Assembly (NCBI GenBank): GCA_934699095.1
Contig: CAKUVI010000007.1
Location: 1-64,000, forward strand
Direction: 5' to 3'
Origin: an uncultured Bacteroidales bacterium
Lineage (GTDB): Bacteria; Bacteroidota; Bacteroidia; Bacteroidales; WCHB1-69
DNA length: 64,000 bases
Shown here: positions 33,051 to 42,716 of the stretch, piece by piece
How positions within the stretch are numbered: the stretch's first letter is position 1
Layout of the letters: each line of letters starts with the position of its first letter
Position numbers and translations under genes: made by a program
The notes under the pieces: model-generated
Seen by the model: only the letters and a program-made list of their open reading frames with translations
The model's database searches: none
Told to the model about the DNA's origin: nothing

Positions 33051-36017
33051 ATGAGATATTTAGCACGTACAATTTGCACATTCTTGTTGGTAACAGGCTT
33101 TTTGGCTGTCAATGCCCAGGATATTATCATGGGAAGTGCCCCTCTGGATGCCACTATTCAGGAGGAGGTGCGCTACTTCTTTGATTCAGGTGGCGCTGAA
33201 AACCCCGATGATGCCGACAATCCCGATGGAAACTTCGAGAAAAACCTCGACCAGACAATGACATTGAAACACAGTATGGGTGGCAACTACGTTTTGTACG
33301 CCTTGTTCGATGATTTTGTGATGGGATATGGCGACACTCTTTGGATATACGACGGCGAGAATGTCAACGCTCCGCTTATCGGCTTCTTTAATATCGTAAA
33401 CTCACCCGGTGAAATCTATGCCACCGGATCTTCCCTGACTTTCAGGTTCAAGTCCGACAATATTGACGACCCGGGACTGTCGAAAGGCTGGATTGCCCGT
33501 GTGAATGCTTACAAGACGAATGCCACAGCATTCAAGTTCATGAACGACAACGGCGTCAACTTCACCTGTAATGCCAAGTTCTACGACTCGGGCGGTGCCA
33601 CCGGCAAGATTGCAAGCAACAACGAGAACTCAAACGGAATGTCGTACGTCACTTTCTATTCTCCAGCCGAGACTTATATCAAGTGTGAGTTTACCCAGTT
33701 CCAAGTTAATGGTGTAATGAAGATTTACGACGGTCCTTATGTGCCCGGTTTCCCTAATCTGACCGGACGTCTGATAGGCCAGTTCTGCACATCCACTCTG
33801 GATAACTCGACTCAGAATATGCCTCCTGTGCTCTTCTCAAGCACTCACCAACTTTCTTTTGTCTATATAGGCAAGAGCGGAGACACCGGCAAGGATGGAT
33901 GGGAAGCCACAATCTCTTGTGTGCCAGCTCTGTTTGAAAGCCCTGAAGGCAGCGCCTGCCCGAAAATCACCAATGTGCCCTCTGGTGCTTATGCAGACCT
34001 CAGCGATGATGAATCGACAATACATGTCATTGATTTCGACTGCAGCAAACCGGTAGTGGTACTCGAAGCAGGTGTGATCGCCACTGGAAAATTCACAAAT
34101 GACTATACAGTCCAGTCTATTCCTTTCTCTTCAAGCATCTTCCAGTTCAACCAAGGTAATCCTATAGGAGCAAGTACTGATGATGCTTGGCTTTCTGCCG
34201 TCAACCTCCCGTTCAAGTTCTCATTCTTCGGAAAAACCTACACCAAGGTCTATCCTGGCACTAACGGTCTTGTGTCAATGAATGCACAGAGCGGATATTG
34301 TTATTATAGCTATCCGCAACCGCAAACAGAACCGCCCTATTCGGCTGTTCCGTACAATCCTAACAGCGCGTCTTCCAATCCTTACAGAAATGCAATTTAT
34401 GGCGTGTTCGAGGATATAGACTGCGGATACTACATAGACAAAAACGATGGTCTTGGGATGGGAAATGTGAGAGTCGGCGTGTTAGGACAATATCCGTGCC
34501 GTGCATTCGTGTTCAACTATCTTAATGTCGGTCTGTTCGGCAATCATGGTTCCAGCGATAAATACAATACCTATCAGATGGTGATCTATGAAGGTACAAA
34601 TATCATTGACGTCTTCGTGAAACATAGAAACTGCTGTGCTTCAACCAACAACAGTAACCATGAAGGTGTCATTGGCCTTCACAACAACACTTCATCTCAG
34701 ATTCTGCTCGCTCCCGGTCGTGGGATGACCGGATGGACCGTAAATGAGAACCAAGGCGAATCTGAAGGCTGGCGATTCACTCCCATCACCCCGTTGGACG
34801 AGTTCGGCTCGCTCGCTTGGTATGAGAATGTGGTAGATGAAGCCCATCTGATAAGCTTTGACTCAACCGCTAAAAACCGCAGAATAGCAGTCAGCCCTAC
34901 AGAAACCACCAAGATCATCTCCGAATATAAATACACAAATGCCGCCGGTGACAATTTCACGCTTCGCGACACGACGTTGATACGCGTGCAAATACCCTCA
35001 ATCTCAACATCACGCAGTAGCGGCAGCAACTTCATCTGCCCTAACGAGAATTGCCAGATCTCGGTGAATGTGAACCAGACCGATTTCCCGAACATTCACC
35101 CAGAGCATTATAGCTGGAGCTCAGGTGAGAGTGACACCACTCAAACTGTGACAGTTGCCCCGGATTCAACCAAGACATATTTCGTTACGGTTACTTACGA
35201 CAACGGCTGCACCAAGGTTGACAGCATAAAGGTTGATGTCACAGATTTGGAGCTTCCTGAGATCTTGGCTACCGACACAGTCTTGTGTGTTGGTGAGAGC
35301 ACCACTCTGGTGGCACAGCACCCTACGACAAATGATTTCAAGTGGAGCACGGGCGAGACAACAGCTTCCATTACAGTCACACCGCAAGTCACAACCCTTT
35401 ACAAGGTTGAGGCCAAGATGATTGGCGACTGTATAGTGACAGACACTATCACGATTTATGTTAACGATTTGCCAAAACCGGCGTTTATGGCCTCCCCGAC
35501 AGAAATATTCGTGGAGAACGGCGTCGGGACGGTGACCTGCAACGACCTGTCACAGGAAACATACTCATTGTTATGGAACTTCGGCGATTTTGAGTCTAAC
35601 ACCAACATTGTGCAGGATGTAAGCAACCCGACGCACGACTACATCCGTGCCGGCTACTACACCATCACACTCACCGCCACCGACGACAATGGATGTATCG
35701 ATTCAGTTAAGAACCGCGTCTCTGTTACAGTCCCATACTTCTTCTACATCCCGAGCGCCTTCACGCCCAACAGCGATGGCACAAACGAACGTTTTGCACC
35801 GCAGGGCTCTGGCGTGGATCCTGACAACTACTCAATGCAGATATTCGACAGGAACGGTATGATTGTGTTCAGCACCAAGAACCCGTTCGACTACTGGGAC
35901 GGCCGCAACAAAAAAGGCCAGATGTGTCCTGATGGAGTATATGTGTACATCATCCGTCTTATCAACCTGAACGGCGATGACAAGGAATACACTGGAACGG
36001 TGACACTTATGAAATAA
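33051..36017 (+). CDS. Surface protein with CUB-like and PKD-like domains and T9SS type-B sorting domain
   Basis: 988 aa from the ATG at 33051, selected because it starts the signal peptide (MRYLARTICTFLLVTGFLAVNAQ). Two CUB-like regions lie at about 75-160 and 175-285 (GDTLWIYDGENVNAPLIGFF; MKIYDGPYVPGF), then a long beta region with FGKTYTKVYPGTNGLVSMN, Ig-like stretches, a PKD-like domain at about 815-896 (WNFGDFESN, TLTATDDNGCID) and the C-terminal sorting domain (about 897-988: YIPSAFTPNSDGTNERFAP, DYWDGRNKKGQMCPDGVYVY). That C-terminal domain directs secretion by the T9SS, whose core is encoded at 6.4-12.4 kb. The ligand is unknown; adhesion or glycan binding is likely. Confidence 0.93.
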   Translation: MRYLARTICTFLLVTGFLAVNAQDIIMGSAPLDATIQEEVRYFFDSGGAENPDDADNPDGNFEKNLDQTMTLKHSMGGNYVLYALFDDFVMGYGDTLWIYDGENVNAPLIGFFNIVNSPGEIYATGSSLTFRFKSDNIDDPGLSKGWIARVNAYKTNATAFKFMNDNGVNFTCNAKFYDSGGATGKIASNNENSNGMSYVTFYSPAETYIKCEFTQFQVNGVMKIYDGPYVPGFPNLTGRLIGQFCTSTLDNSTQNMPPVLFSSTHQLSFVYIGKSGDTGKDGWEATISCVPALFESPEGSACPKITNVPSGAYADLSDDESTIHVIDFDCSKPVVVLEAGVIATGKFTNDYTVQSIPFSSSIFQFNQGNPIGASTDDAWLSAVNLPFKFSFFGKTYTKVYPGTNGLVSMNAQSGYCYYSYPQPQTEPPYSAVPYNPNSASSNPYRNAIYGVFEDIDCGYYIDKNDGLGMGNVRVGVLGQYPCRAFVFNYLNVGLFGNHGSSDKYNTYQMVIYEGTNIIDVFVKHRNCCASTNNSNHEGVIGLHNNTSSQILLAPGRGMTGWTVNENQGESEGWRFTPITPLDEFGSLAWYENVVDEAHLISFDSTAKNRRIAVSPTETTKIISEYKYTNAAGDNFTLRDTTLIRVQIPSISTSRSSGSNFICPNENCQISVNVNQTDFPNIHPEHYSWSSGESDTTQTVTVAPDSTKTYFVTVTYDNGCTKVDSIKVDVTDLELPEILATDTVLCVGESTTLVAQHPTTNDFKWSTGETTASITVTPQVTTLYKVEAKMIGDCIVTDTITIYVNDLPKPAFMASPTEIFVENGVGTVTCNDLSQETYSLLWNFGDFESNTNIVQDVSNPTHDYIRAGYYTITLTATDDNGCIDSVKNRVSVTVPYFFYIPSAFTPNSDGTNERFAPQGSGVDPDNYSMQIFDRNGMIVFSTKNPFDYWDGRNKKGQMCPDGVYVYIIRLINLNGDDKEYTGTVTLMK

Positions 36018-36058
36018 AAGGATATTTCTCTGAAGGAGAGTTATCAAAACTTTTCGAG

Positions 36059-36109
36059 ATAGCATTTTATTTCTCTTCATTTTTTTGAAGATAAGAAATA
36101 AAATGCTAT
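36059..36109. repeat. 16-bp perfect inverted repeat over the ROK kinase promoter
   Basis: The arms ATAGCATTTTATTTCT (36059-36074) and AGAAATAAAATGCTAT (36094-36109) are exact reverse complements, with an inner CTTC/GAAG pair in the 19-nt loop. The structure contains the -33 element (36084-36087) and the right arm ends inside the -7 element, so it can act as operator, cruciform, or weak terminator for the upstream type-B gene. Confidence 0.85.
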
Positions 36110-36114
36110 TTTTG
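36084..36114 (+). promoter_or_regulatory. Promoter of the ROK kinase gene
   Basis: TTTG at 36084-36087 and TATTTTTG at 36107-36114 with a 19-bp spacer. Transcription would begin near 36119, which excludes an upstream in-frame ATG at 36085 and supports the ATG at 36148, preceded by AGGAG at 36141-36145. Confidence 0.8.
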
Positions 36115-36147
36115 CGAAAAATATCATTTCGTTATTATACAGGAGTT

Positions 36148-37254
36148 ATGTTTACCGATGATAAAAGAATTGTTGTGACTTTGGATGCCGGTGGCACTCA
36201 TTTCAGGTTTTCGGCAATGCGAGGTTGCGACTTTGTGACAGACACTTACGAATTGCCGACGCATCCGAACGACCTTAGTCTGCTATTAGGCGATCTCAAG
36301 CGGGGCTTTAGTGAGATTATCGGCAGGATCGGGGAGAAGCCGGTGGCAATCAGTTTCGCGTTTCCCGGACCGGCGGATTATCCTAACGGCGTTTTCCCAA
36401 AGAGGCTGACTAATTTCCCTTGTTTTGAGGGCGGAGTGGCTTTGAAAGCTTTTCTGGAGCGGGAGTTCAATTTGCCAGTCTTCATCAACAACGATGCAGA
36501 CCTCTTTACCTATGGGGAGGCTTTGGCCGGCGCGCTGCCTCAACTCAACGACCAGATCGACAAGGCTGGCGGGGTGAAAAAATATCACAACCTCATCGGA
36601 TTCACCTTCGGAACTGGTTTTGGTTTTGGGCTAACATCTGACAGCCAGTTGTTTATAGGCGACAACTGCTGTTCTGAGATATATTGTACGCCAAGCAAAT
36701 GGGGTCAGGATCTGATAGCTGAGGAGGGTGTCTCATTGCGTGCTGTGTTGCGCTATTATCGTGAGGCTGCCGACGACAAAAACGCTGGAAACTATACTGA
36801 TTCTTACGATATTTTCAGAATTGCCGAGGGCTCTCTCGCAGGTGATATGGATGCAGCGAAACAGGCATTTTGTAAGTTCGGCGAAGCTGCCGGATATGCT
36901 ATCGCGCAGGCAGCCTGCATGCTCGACGGCATCATAGTTATTGGAGGTGGCGTGAGCAAGGCCGCCAAATATTACATGCCTTCCCTTATGTCGGAACTAA
37001 ATGCGGAAATGCATACCCTTGACGGAAACAGTCTGCGACGCGTGCCCCCGATGGTTTATAACCTTGAGGATCCTGCCGAATTTGAGAATTTTGTGAAAGG
37101 TGAAACGAAAGAGATACAAGTGTTCGGTTCCGACAAGAAGATTTGTGTGGATGTGCAAAGTCGTATTGGTGTCATGCTCTCTCGCTTGGGCACCAGCCGC
37201 GCCACCGCAATCGGCGCCTACTGCTTCGCCCTGCACAATATCGACAGCAAGTAG
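36148..37254 (+). CDS. ROK-family sugar kinase
   Basis: 368 aa from the ATG at 36148, the only gene here with a clear Shine-Dalgarno (AGGAG, 2 nt spacing). The ATP-binding motif DAGGTHFRF is at about 13-21, catalytic Asp in VFINNDADLF, and the glycine-rich IGFTFGTGFGFGLTSD. The usual ROK zinc motif (CxCGxxGC) is not present; CCSEIYC sits in its place. The kinase phosphorylates a hexose or N-acetylhexosamine in the cytoplasm. Between GH20, phosphohexomutase and GH29 genes it fits amino-sugar or glucose use. The exact sugar is not readable. Confidence 0.88.
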   Translation: MFTDDKRIVVTLDAGGTHFRFSAMRGCDFVTDTYELPTHPNDLSLLLGDLKRGFSEIIGRIGEKPVAISFAFPGPADYPNGVFPKRLTNFPCFEGGVALKAFLEREFNLPVFINNDADLFTYGEALAGALPQLNDQIDKAGGVKKYHNLIGFTFGTGFGFGLTSDSQLFIGDNCCSEIYCTPSKWGQDLIAEEGVSLRAVLRYYREAADDKNAGNYTDSYDIFRIAEGSLAGDMDAAKQAFCKFGEAAGYAIAQAACMLDGIIVIGGGVSKAAKYYMPSLMSELNAEMHTLDGNSLRRVPPMVYNLEDPAEFENFVKGETKEIQVFGSDKKICVDVQSRIGVMLSRLGTSRATAIGAYCFALHNIDSK

Positions 37255-37292
37255 AACAAATTTTATTAAAAACAAACTATAAACGACACATT

Positions 37293-39014
37293 ATGAAAGA
37301 CTTGACCCAACAACATATCGATTCTTGGTTGAACGGTAATTACGATCAAGACGCAAAAGATGAGATTATGAGAATGCAAAAGCAAGATCCGGCCGCACTC
37401 TCAGACGCATTTTACAGAACTTTGGAGTTCGGTACTGGCGGTTTGCGCGGCATACTCGGAGTCGGCACCAACAGAATGAACAAATACACCGTTGGCTTTG
37501 CAACCCAAGGCCTTGCCAACTACCTTATAAAAATATTCAAGAAGGATATTAAAGTGGCTATCTCTTTTGACTCCAGGAATTTCAGTGAGGAGTTTTCAAG
37601 GATTTCCGCCAATATTTTGGCTGCTAACGGAATCCAAGTTTTCTTGTTCGATTCTTTGCGACCAACACCAGAACTCTCGTTCGCCGTGCGCCATCTGCAG
37701 TGCAACGCCGGCATCATGATCACCGCTTCTCATAATCCGAAAGAGTATAACGGATACAAGGTTTATTGGAACGATGGCGGTCAGTTGGTGCCACCGCATG
37801 ATAAAAATGTGATCGCCGAGGTCAACAAAATCACAGATGTTGACCAAGTCAAGTGGGATGGTCATCCAGAACTCATACGTATTATCGGCAAGGATATTGA
37901 CAACGTGTATCTCACCCTTGTACGCAGGCTTTCCCTGAACCCCGATGTAGTGGCTCAGGCCAAAGACCTATGCATTGTATATACCCCGTTGCATGGCACC
38001 GGCATCTCAGTTGTGCCGCAGGCATTGGCTGATTTCGGCTTCAAAAATGTGCACATTGTCAAAGAACAGGCTGTTACAGACGGCAACTTCCCTACAGTGA
38101 AATCGCCTAACCCTGAGGAACACGCTGCTCTTGAGCTCGCCATCGCAGAGGCAAAGAAGGTGAAAGCCGACATTGTGCTGGCAACTGACCCCGACGCCGA
38201 CCGCGTGGGCATTGCAGTGAGAACAGAAACAGGCGATTATCAACTTTTCAACGGAAACCAAACAGCTTCTCTGCTTTTCCACTATGTGTTGTCTCAGACA
38301 AAAATTGATCCGCTTAACAACAATTTCTTCGTTGTTAAAACCATCGTGACTACTGATTTGATTGAAAATATAGCAACTGACTACAACGTTGAGTGCTTCA
38401 ATGTGCTGACCGGTTTCAAATATATTGCCGAGAAGATACGTGAATATGAAGGAACCAAGAAGTTTTTAGTTGGCGGTGAGGAGAGTTACGGCTATCTGGT
38501 AGGCGATTTTGTTCGCGACAAGGATGCCGTGTCGGCTTGTTGTCTTATCGCTGAAATGGCCGCTTATTACAAGAAAGTTCATAAACTGTCATTGATTCAA
38601 CAGCTTGAAAATCTATACCGTCAATACAAGTTTTATTTGGAATCCATGGTTTCGCTCACTGAGCCAGGAGAAGCCGGTATGCAGGCTATAAATGAAAGAA
38701 TGAACGGTTTCCGCGAGAATCCGCCTTTGACTCTGGGAGGCCAGCCGGTAGTGCGGATCCACGACTATAAGTTACAGCACACCTTCAATGTGTCGGCCAA
38801 CACCTACGAACGCATTGAACTCCCGGTTTCCAATGTCCTGCAATTCGTTACCGCCGATGGCAGTTTGGTCACCGTTCGCCCATCCGGCACCGAACCCAAA
38901 ATCAAATTCTACTTCAGTGTTTGTCAGAATGTTGATTCTGAACAGACTGTGGCTGAGGTGAAAGCCCTGTTGGAGGACCGTATTGTGGTACTGAAAGATG
39001 ATTTAGGATTGTGA
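37293..39014 (+). CDS. Phosphohexomutase (phosphoglucomutase/phosphomannomutase family)
   Basis: 573 aa from the ATG at 37293. All family motifs are present: phosphoserine loop ITASHNPKEYNGYKVYW with active Ser146, metal-binding ATDPDADRVGIAV, sugar-binding GGEESYGYLVGDFVRDKDAV and the phosphate-binding C-terminal RPSGTEPKIKFYFS. It converts hexose 1- and 6-phosphates, joining glycan catabolism with nucleotide-sugar synthesis. The gap to the ROK kinase is 38 nt, so the two are probably one transcript. Confidence 0.95.
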   Translation: MKDLTQQHIDSWLNGNYDQDAKDEIMRMQKQDPAALSDAFYRTLEFGTGGLRGILGVGTNRMNKYTVGFATQGLANYLIKIFKKDIKVAISFDSRNFSEEFSRISANILAANGIQVFLFDSLRPTPELSFAVRHLQCNAGIMITASHNPKEYNGYKVYWNDGGQLVPPHDKNVIAEVNKITDVDQVKWDGHPELIRIIGKDIDNVYLTLVRRLSLNPDVVAQAKDLCIVYTPLHGTGISVVPQALADFGFKNVHIVKEQAVTDGNFPTVKSPNPEEHAALELAIAEAKKVKADIVLATDPDADRVGIAVRTETGDYQLFNGNQTASLLFHYVLSQTKIDPLNNNFFVVKTIVTTDLIENIATDYNVECFNVLTGFKYIAEKIREYEGTKKFLVGGEESYGYLVGDFVRDKDAVSACCLIAEMAAYYKKVHKLSLIQQLENLYRQYKFYLESMVSLTEPGEAGMQAINERMNGFRENPPLTLGGQPVVRIHDYKLQHTFNVSANTYERIELPVSNVLQFVTADGSLVTVRPSGTEPKIKFYFSVCQNVDSEQTVAEVKALLEDRIVVLKDDLGL

Positions 39015-39095
39015 TTCTTCTATGGAGATAGGAATGGGATATGGGGAGTGAAAAATGTAAGTGTTAAACAGATAATTGACAATTAAATTTTAGAT

Positions 39096-41168
39096 ATGAT
39101 CAATAAAAAATTATTAGAACCGAAGAGCATAGTAGTATGCGGAGCATCGAGCGACATTCATAAGCCCGGTGGAAAAGTGTTGAAGAATTTGTTGGATTGT
39201 GGATTCAAGGGGGAAATCTACGCTGTCAACCCAAAGGAGACAGAAGTTCAAGGTGTGAAGTGCTATGCAAAGGCCGAGGATTTGCCACAGGTTGACTGTG
39301 CCATTCTTGCCATTGCCGCAAAATATTGTCCTGCCACCGTTGACGTGCTCGCAAACGAGAAGGGCACTGGTGGCTTTATCATCGTGTCTGCGGGATTCTC
39401 CGAGGAGAACGAGGAAGGTGCCCGTCTGGAGAAACATATAGTTGACACCATCAACAGTGTCGGCGGTTCTCTTATCGGCCCTAACTGCACAGGATTCCTG
39501 AATACAAACTATTGTGGTGCCTTCGACGCACCGATACCTACATTGGACCCTCATGGTGTGGATTTCGTCACTGGCTCAGGTGCCACGGCAGTGTTTATTA
39601 AAGAATATGGTATTTCTAATGGCTTGACTTTCAACAGTGTTTGGGCGGTGGGTAACTCCGCTCAGATGGGTATAGAGGATGTTCTTGAGCATCTTGACAT
39701 GACATTCGACCCTGAGAAATCATCACGTGTGATCATGCTTTACATGGAGAAAATCACAGATCCTCAGAAGATGTTGAAGCATTCACGTTCATTGATCAAC
39801 AAAGGTTGCAAGATAGCTGCCATCAAGTCTGGCGGCTCGGCTGCCGGCAGTCGTGCGGCATCCTCTCACACCGGTGCCTTGGCAACCAACGACGCAGCTG
39901 TTGACGCCCTCTTCCGCAAGGCGGGCATCGTGCGCTGCCACAACCGTCAGGAACTCACCACTGTGTGCGCTATCTTCATGCATCCTGAAGTTAAAGGAAA
40001 GAATATGGCTGTCATCACACACGCCGGCGGACCTGCTGTGATGCTCACCGACGTGCTCTCAAATAACGGTATGGACGTTCCTCACATCGAAGGGCCTAAG
40101 GCTCAGGAACTTCTTGGAAAACTGTTCGCTGGATCGTCAGTCGGGAACCCTATCGATTTCCTCGCGACAGGCACTGCCGAGCAACTTGGCTACATCATCG
40201 ATGCCTGTGAGAACGATTTCGACAATATCGACTGCATGTGCGTCATATTCGGCTCTCCTGGCCTGTTCGCAAACTGGGAAGTGTATGAGGTGCTCGACCA
40301 AAAGATGAAGACCTGCAAGAAGCCGATATTCCCGATTCTTCCTTCAATCATCAATGTGAAGGACGAAATAGCAGACTTTATAAACAACAAGCATCGTATC
40401 AACTTCCCGGAAGAGTGCGTCTTCGGAAATGCCCTCTGCAAGATATACAATACTCCAAAACCACAGCCAGAAGTTGTTGAACAACCTGAAATCGATGTGG
40501 CTCGCATCCGTAAGACCATCGACAAATGCGAAAACGGATATATGGAAATCGCCGACTACAACGAACTTCTCGATGCCGCCGGCATTTCTCGCAAACGCAG
40601 TGTTGAGGTTGACAAAAAAGAGGATGCATTGCAGTTCGCAAAAGAGGTTGGTTGCGGCAAGGACACTCCTTTGGTGATGAAGGTTGTGGGTCCGCTCCAC
40701 AAATCGGATGTGGGCGGCGTTACGCTTAATGTCAAGGATTTGGATACAGTAAGCAAAGAGTTCGACCGCCTGATGGCTATCAAGGATACTTACGCTGTTG
40801 AGATGTATCCGATGCTGGATGGTACTGATGTCTATATCGGAGCTATCCGTGACGACAAGTTCGGACACCAGATTTTCTTTGGCTTGGGCGGCATCTTTAT
40901 TGAAGTCCTCAAGGATGTGCAGTCTGCGTTGGCTCCTATAACAGCTGCAGATGCTAAAGAGATGTTGAAGAATCTGCGTGGCTACAAGATTCTTCAAGGC
41001 GTTCGAGGTCAAGAGCCTGTGAACATCGACATGTATGCTGATCAGATAGCTCGTGTGAGCGCTTTGGTTCAAGCCGCTCCTGAAATCGCCGAGATGGACC
41101 TCAACCCATTGTTGGGCAACCCACGCTACGTCACAGCTGTTGACGCACGTATAAGACTGGAAAAATAA
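39096..41168 (+). CDS. ADP-forming acetyl/acyl-CoA synthetase, fused alpha-beta
   Basis: 690 aa. A CoA-binding Rossmann domain (about 5-130: SIVVCGASSDIHKPGGKVLKNL), two ligase-CoA domains (about 150-450), with SSHTGALATNDAAVDALFRKAG containing the active histidine, and a C-terminal ATP-grasp domain (about 475-690: LVMKVVGPLHKSDVGGVTLN, IFFGLGGIFIEVLKDV). It makes ATP from ADP while releasing acetate from acetyl-CoA, or the reverse. The fused gene is complete. Followed directly by a terminator-like hairpin. Confidence 0.93.
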   Translation: MINKKLLEPKSIVVCGASSDIHKPGGKVLKNLLDCGFKGEIYAVNPKETEVQGVKCYAKAEDLPQVDCAILAIAAKYCPATVDVLANEKGTGGFIIVSAGFSEENEEGARLEKHIVDTINSVGGSLIGPNCTGFLNTNYCGAFDAPIPTLDPHGVDFVTGSGATAVFIKEYGISNGLTFNSVWAVGNSAQMGIEDVLEHLDMTFDPEKSSRVIMLYMEKITDPQKMLKHSRSLINKGCKIAAIKSGGSAAGSRAASSHTGALATNDAAVDALFRKAGIVRCHNRQELTTVCAIFMHPEVKGKNMAVITHAGGPAVMLTDVLSNNGMDVPHIEGPKAQELLGKLFAGSSVGNPIDFLATGTAEQLGYIIDACENDFDNIDCMCVIFGSPGLFANWEVYEVLDQKMKTCKKPIFPILPSIINVKDEIADFINNKHRINFPEECVFGNALCKIYNTPKPQPEVVEQPEIDVARIRKTIDKCENGYMEIADYNELLDAAGISRKRSVEVDKKEDALQFAKEVGCGKDTPLVMKVVGPLHKSDVGGVTLNVKDLDTVSKEFDRLMAIKDTYAVEMYPMLDGTDVYIGAIRDDKFGHQIFFGLGGIFIEVLKDVQSALAPITAADAKEMLKNLRGYKILQGVRGQEPVNIDMYADQIARVSALVQAAPEIAEMDLNPLLGNPRYVTAVDARIRLEK

Positions 41169-41185
41169 TTCGTTGAACAATAGAT

Positions 41186-41215
41186 GAGACGCGGGGTTCC
41201 GCGTCTCTTTTTTTT
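41186..41215 (+). terminator. GAGACGC-type terminator hairpin
   Basis: Stem GAGACGCGG (41186-41194) and CCGCGTCTC (41199-41207), GGTT loop, then eight T. It lies 17 nt after the synthetase stop and only 3 nt before the fucosidase ATG. The stem arms carry the same GAGACGC core as the tandem arrays at 1-76 and 6108-6180. Confidence 0.9.
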
Positions 41216-41218
41216 ATT

Positions 41219-42634
41219 ATGAGAATACACATTCTACCGTTTATTTTTGGTCTGACATTTCTGTTTTGTGGTTCGCTTTATGGACAAGTGGATCCTGCAC
41301 CGTATGGTCCCGTCCCGACACCAGCTCAGGTGTCGTGGCAGCGTATGGAGATGAATATGTTCTGTCATTTCGGACCTAACACTTTTACAGGAGAAGAGTG
41401 GGGGAGCGGAAAAGAAGCGGAGGATGTCTTCGCTCCCTCGGCCCTCAACTGCTCACAATGGGTGAATGTGGCTAAGAGTGCTGGGTTTGGCGGCATAATC
41501 CTCACTGCCAAGCACCACGACGGCTTTTGCCTTTGGCCCAATCCATACAGCGATCACACGGTTCGGCAGAGCTCGTGGCGCAACGGCAAGGGCGACGTCC
41601 TGAAGGAACTCTCAAAAGCCTGCCGCAAGGGAAAGATTAAGTTCGGGATTTACATTTCACCATGGGACCGCAACGCCCCAACTTACGGCACTCCTGCTTA
41701 CAATGATGTGTTTCTCAGAACTTTACGACACGCCCATACTAACTATGGAACCATTTTTGAACAATGGTTTGATGGCGCTAACGGCGAAGGCCCCAACGGA
41801 AAAAAACAGGATTACGACTGGAAATCGTTTAATGCCCAAACACTGAAATTACAGCCCAAAGCGGTGATTTTTAGCGATGTGGGACCGGGATGCCGCTGGG
41901 TTGGCAATGAAAACGGAGAATGTGGTCGCACCTGCTGGTCGCGACTCAATGTCACGGGATATGCTCCTGGAAAAGATGCCCCGTCACAGGATACCCTAAA
42001 TACTGGCAATTACAATGGAGAGTGCTGGATTCCCGCCGAAACAGATGTCTCTATTCGCCCTGGGTGGTTCTGGCGAGAGAGTGAACACCCTAAAAGCGTT
42101 GCTGAACTGCTGGATATCTACTTCAACAGCGTTGGCCGTAACTCGCTTCTGCTTCTGAATGTGCCGCCTGACAACCGTGGCCTTATACCAACCGAAGACT
42201 CACTGAGACTTCTGGAGTTCAAAACAGCCTTGGATAGTGTCTTTGCCCACGATTTGACGAAAAACGCTGTGCATTTGATTGCATCTGAAGTAAGAAATCA
42301 ACGTCATAACCCAGTTAATCTTTTTGATGACAATTACGACACCTATTGGGCTACCGATGATGGCATTACCACTGCAACCGTGGAGTTGCAATTCGATTCT
42401 CCACAAACTTTCAATAAAGTGATGTTGCAGGAATATATCCCTCTCGGACAGCGCGTTGAGAAGTTCCATATCGAGGTTGTGGATGATGCAGGTGAATGGC
42501 GCACTATCGCTGAAGAGACAACAATCGGTTATAAGCGCATTGTACTTACAGAAACAGTCACCACAAACAAGGTGAGAATTGTGATAGACAAGAGCAGGGC
42601 TTGCATAGTTATGAACAGGATTGCCCTGTTCTAA
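41219..42634 (+). CDS. GH29 alpha-L-fucosidase with F5/8 C-type domain
   Basis: 471 aa. A signal peptide (1-23, LYGQ) leads to a GH29 barrel (about 30-335) with MNMFCHFGPNTFTGEEWGSG, ILTAKHHDGFCLWPNPYSDH and the probable nucleophile Asp185 in EQWFDGANGEG. A C-terminal F5/8 C-like domain (about 345-471: LIASEVRNQRHNPVNLFDDN) may bind glycan. It frees fucose from host-type glycans. No T9SS sorting domain or lipobox, so it is probably periplasmic. The start is just 3 nt after a terminator T-run, leaving no room for a promoter. Confidence 0.94.
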   Translation: MRIHILPFIFGLTFLFCGSLYGQVDPAPYGPVPTPAQVSWQRMEMNMFCHFGPNTFTGEEWGSGKEAEDVFAPSALNCSQWVNVAKSAGFGGIILTAKHHDGFCLWPNPYSDHTVRQSSWRNGKGDVLKELSKACRKGKIKFGIYISPWDRNAPTYGTPAYNDVFLRTLRHAHTNYGTIFEQWFDGANGEGPNGKKQDYDWKSFNAQTLKLQPKAVIFSDVGPGCRWVGNENGECGRTCWSRLNVTGYAPGKDAPSQDTLNTGNYNGECWIPAETDVSIRPGWFWRESEHPKSVAELLDIYFNSVGRNSLLLLNVPPDNRGLIPTEDSLRLLEFKTALDSVFAHDLTKNAVHLIASEVRNQRHNPVNLFDDNYDTYWATDDGITTATVELQFDSPQTFNKVMLQEYIPLGQRVEKFHIEVVDDAGEWRTIAEETTIGYKRIVLTETVTTNKVRIVIDKSRACIVMNRIALF

Positions 42635-42716
42635 GCTGCCACAGCCCGTCATATATCAACTGACTCCTCAAACCCGATTCTTGTCGGATTTCACTTTTCG
42701 AATTAATGTAAAATTT

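Noticed and set aside
36085..36147. N-terminal extension of the ROK kinase from the ATG at 36085
   Set aside because: It overlaps the -33/-7 promoter elements, and the ATG at 36148 has AGGAG just upstream.
40344..41180. 278-aa antisense frame over the acyl-CoA synthetase
   Set aside because: Shadow of a gene with clear motifs; no promoter or domain.
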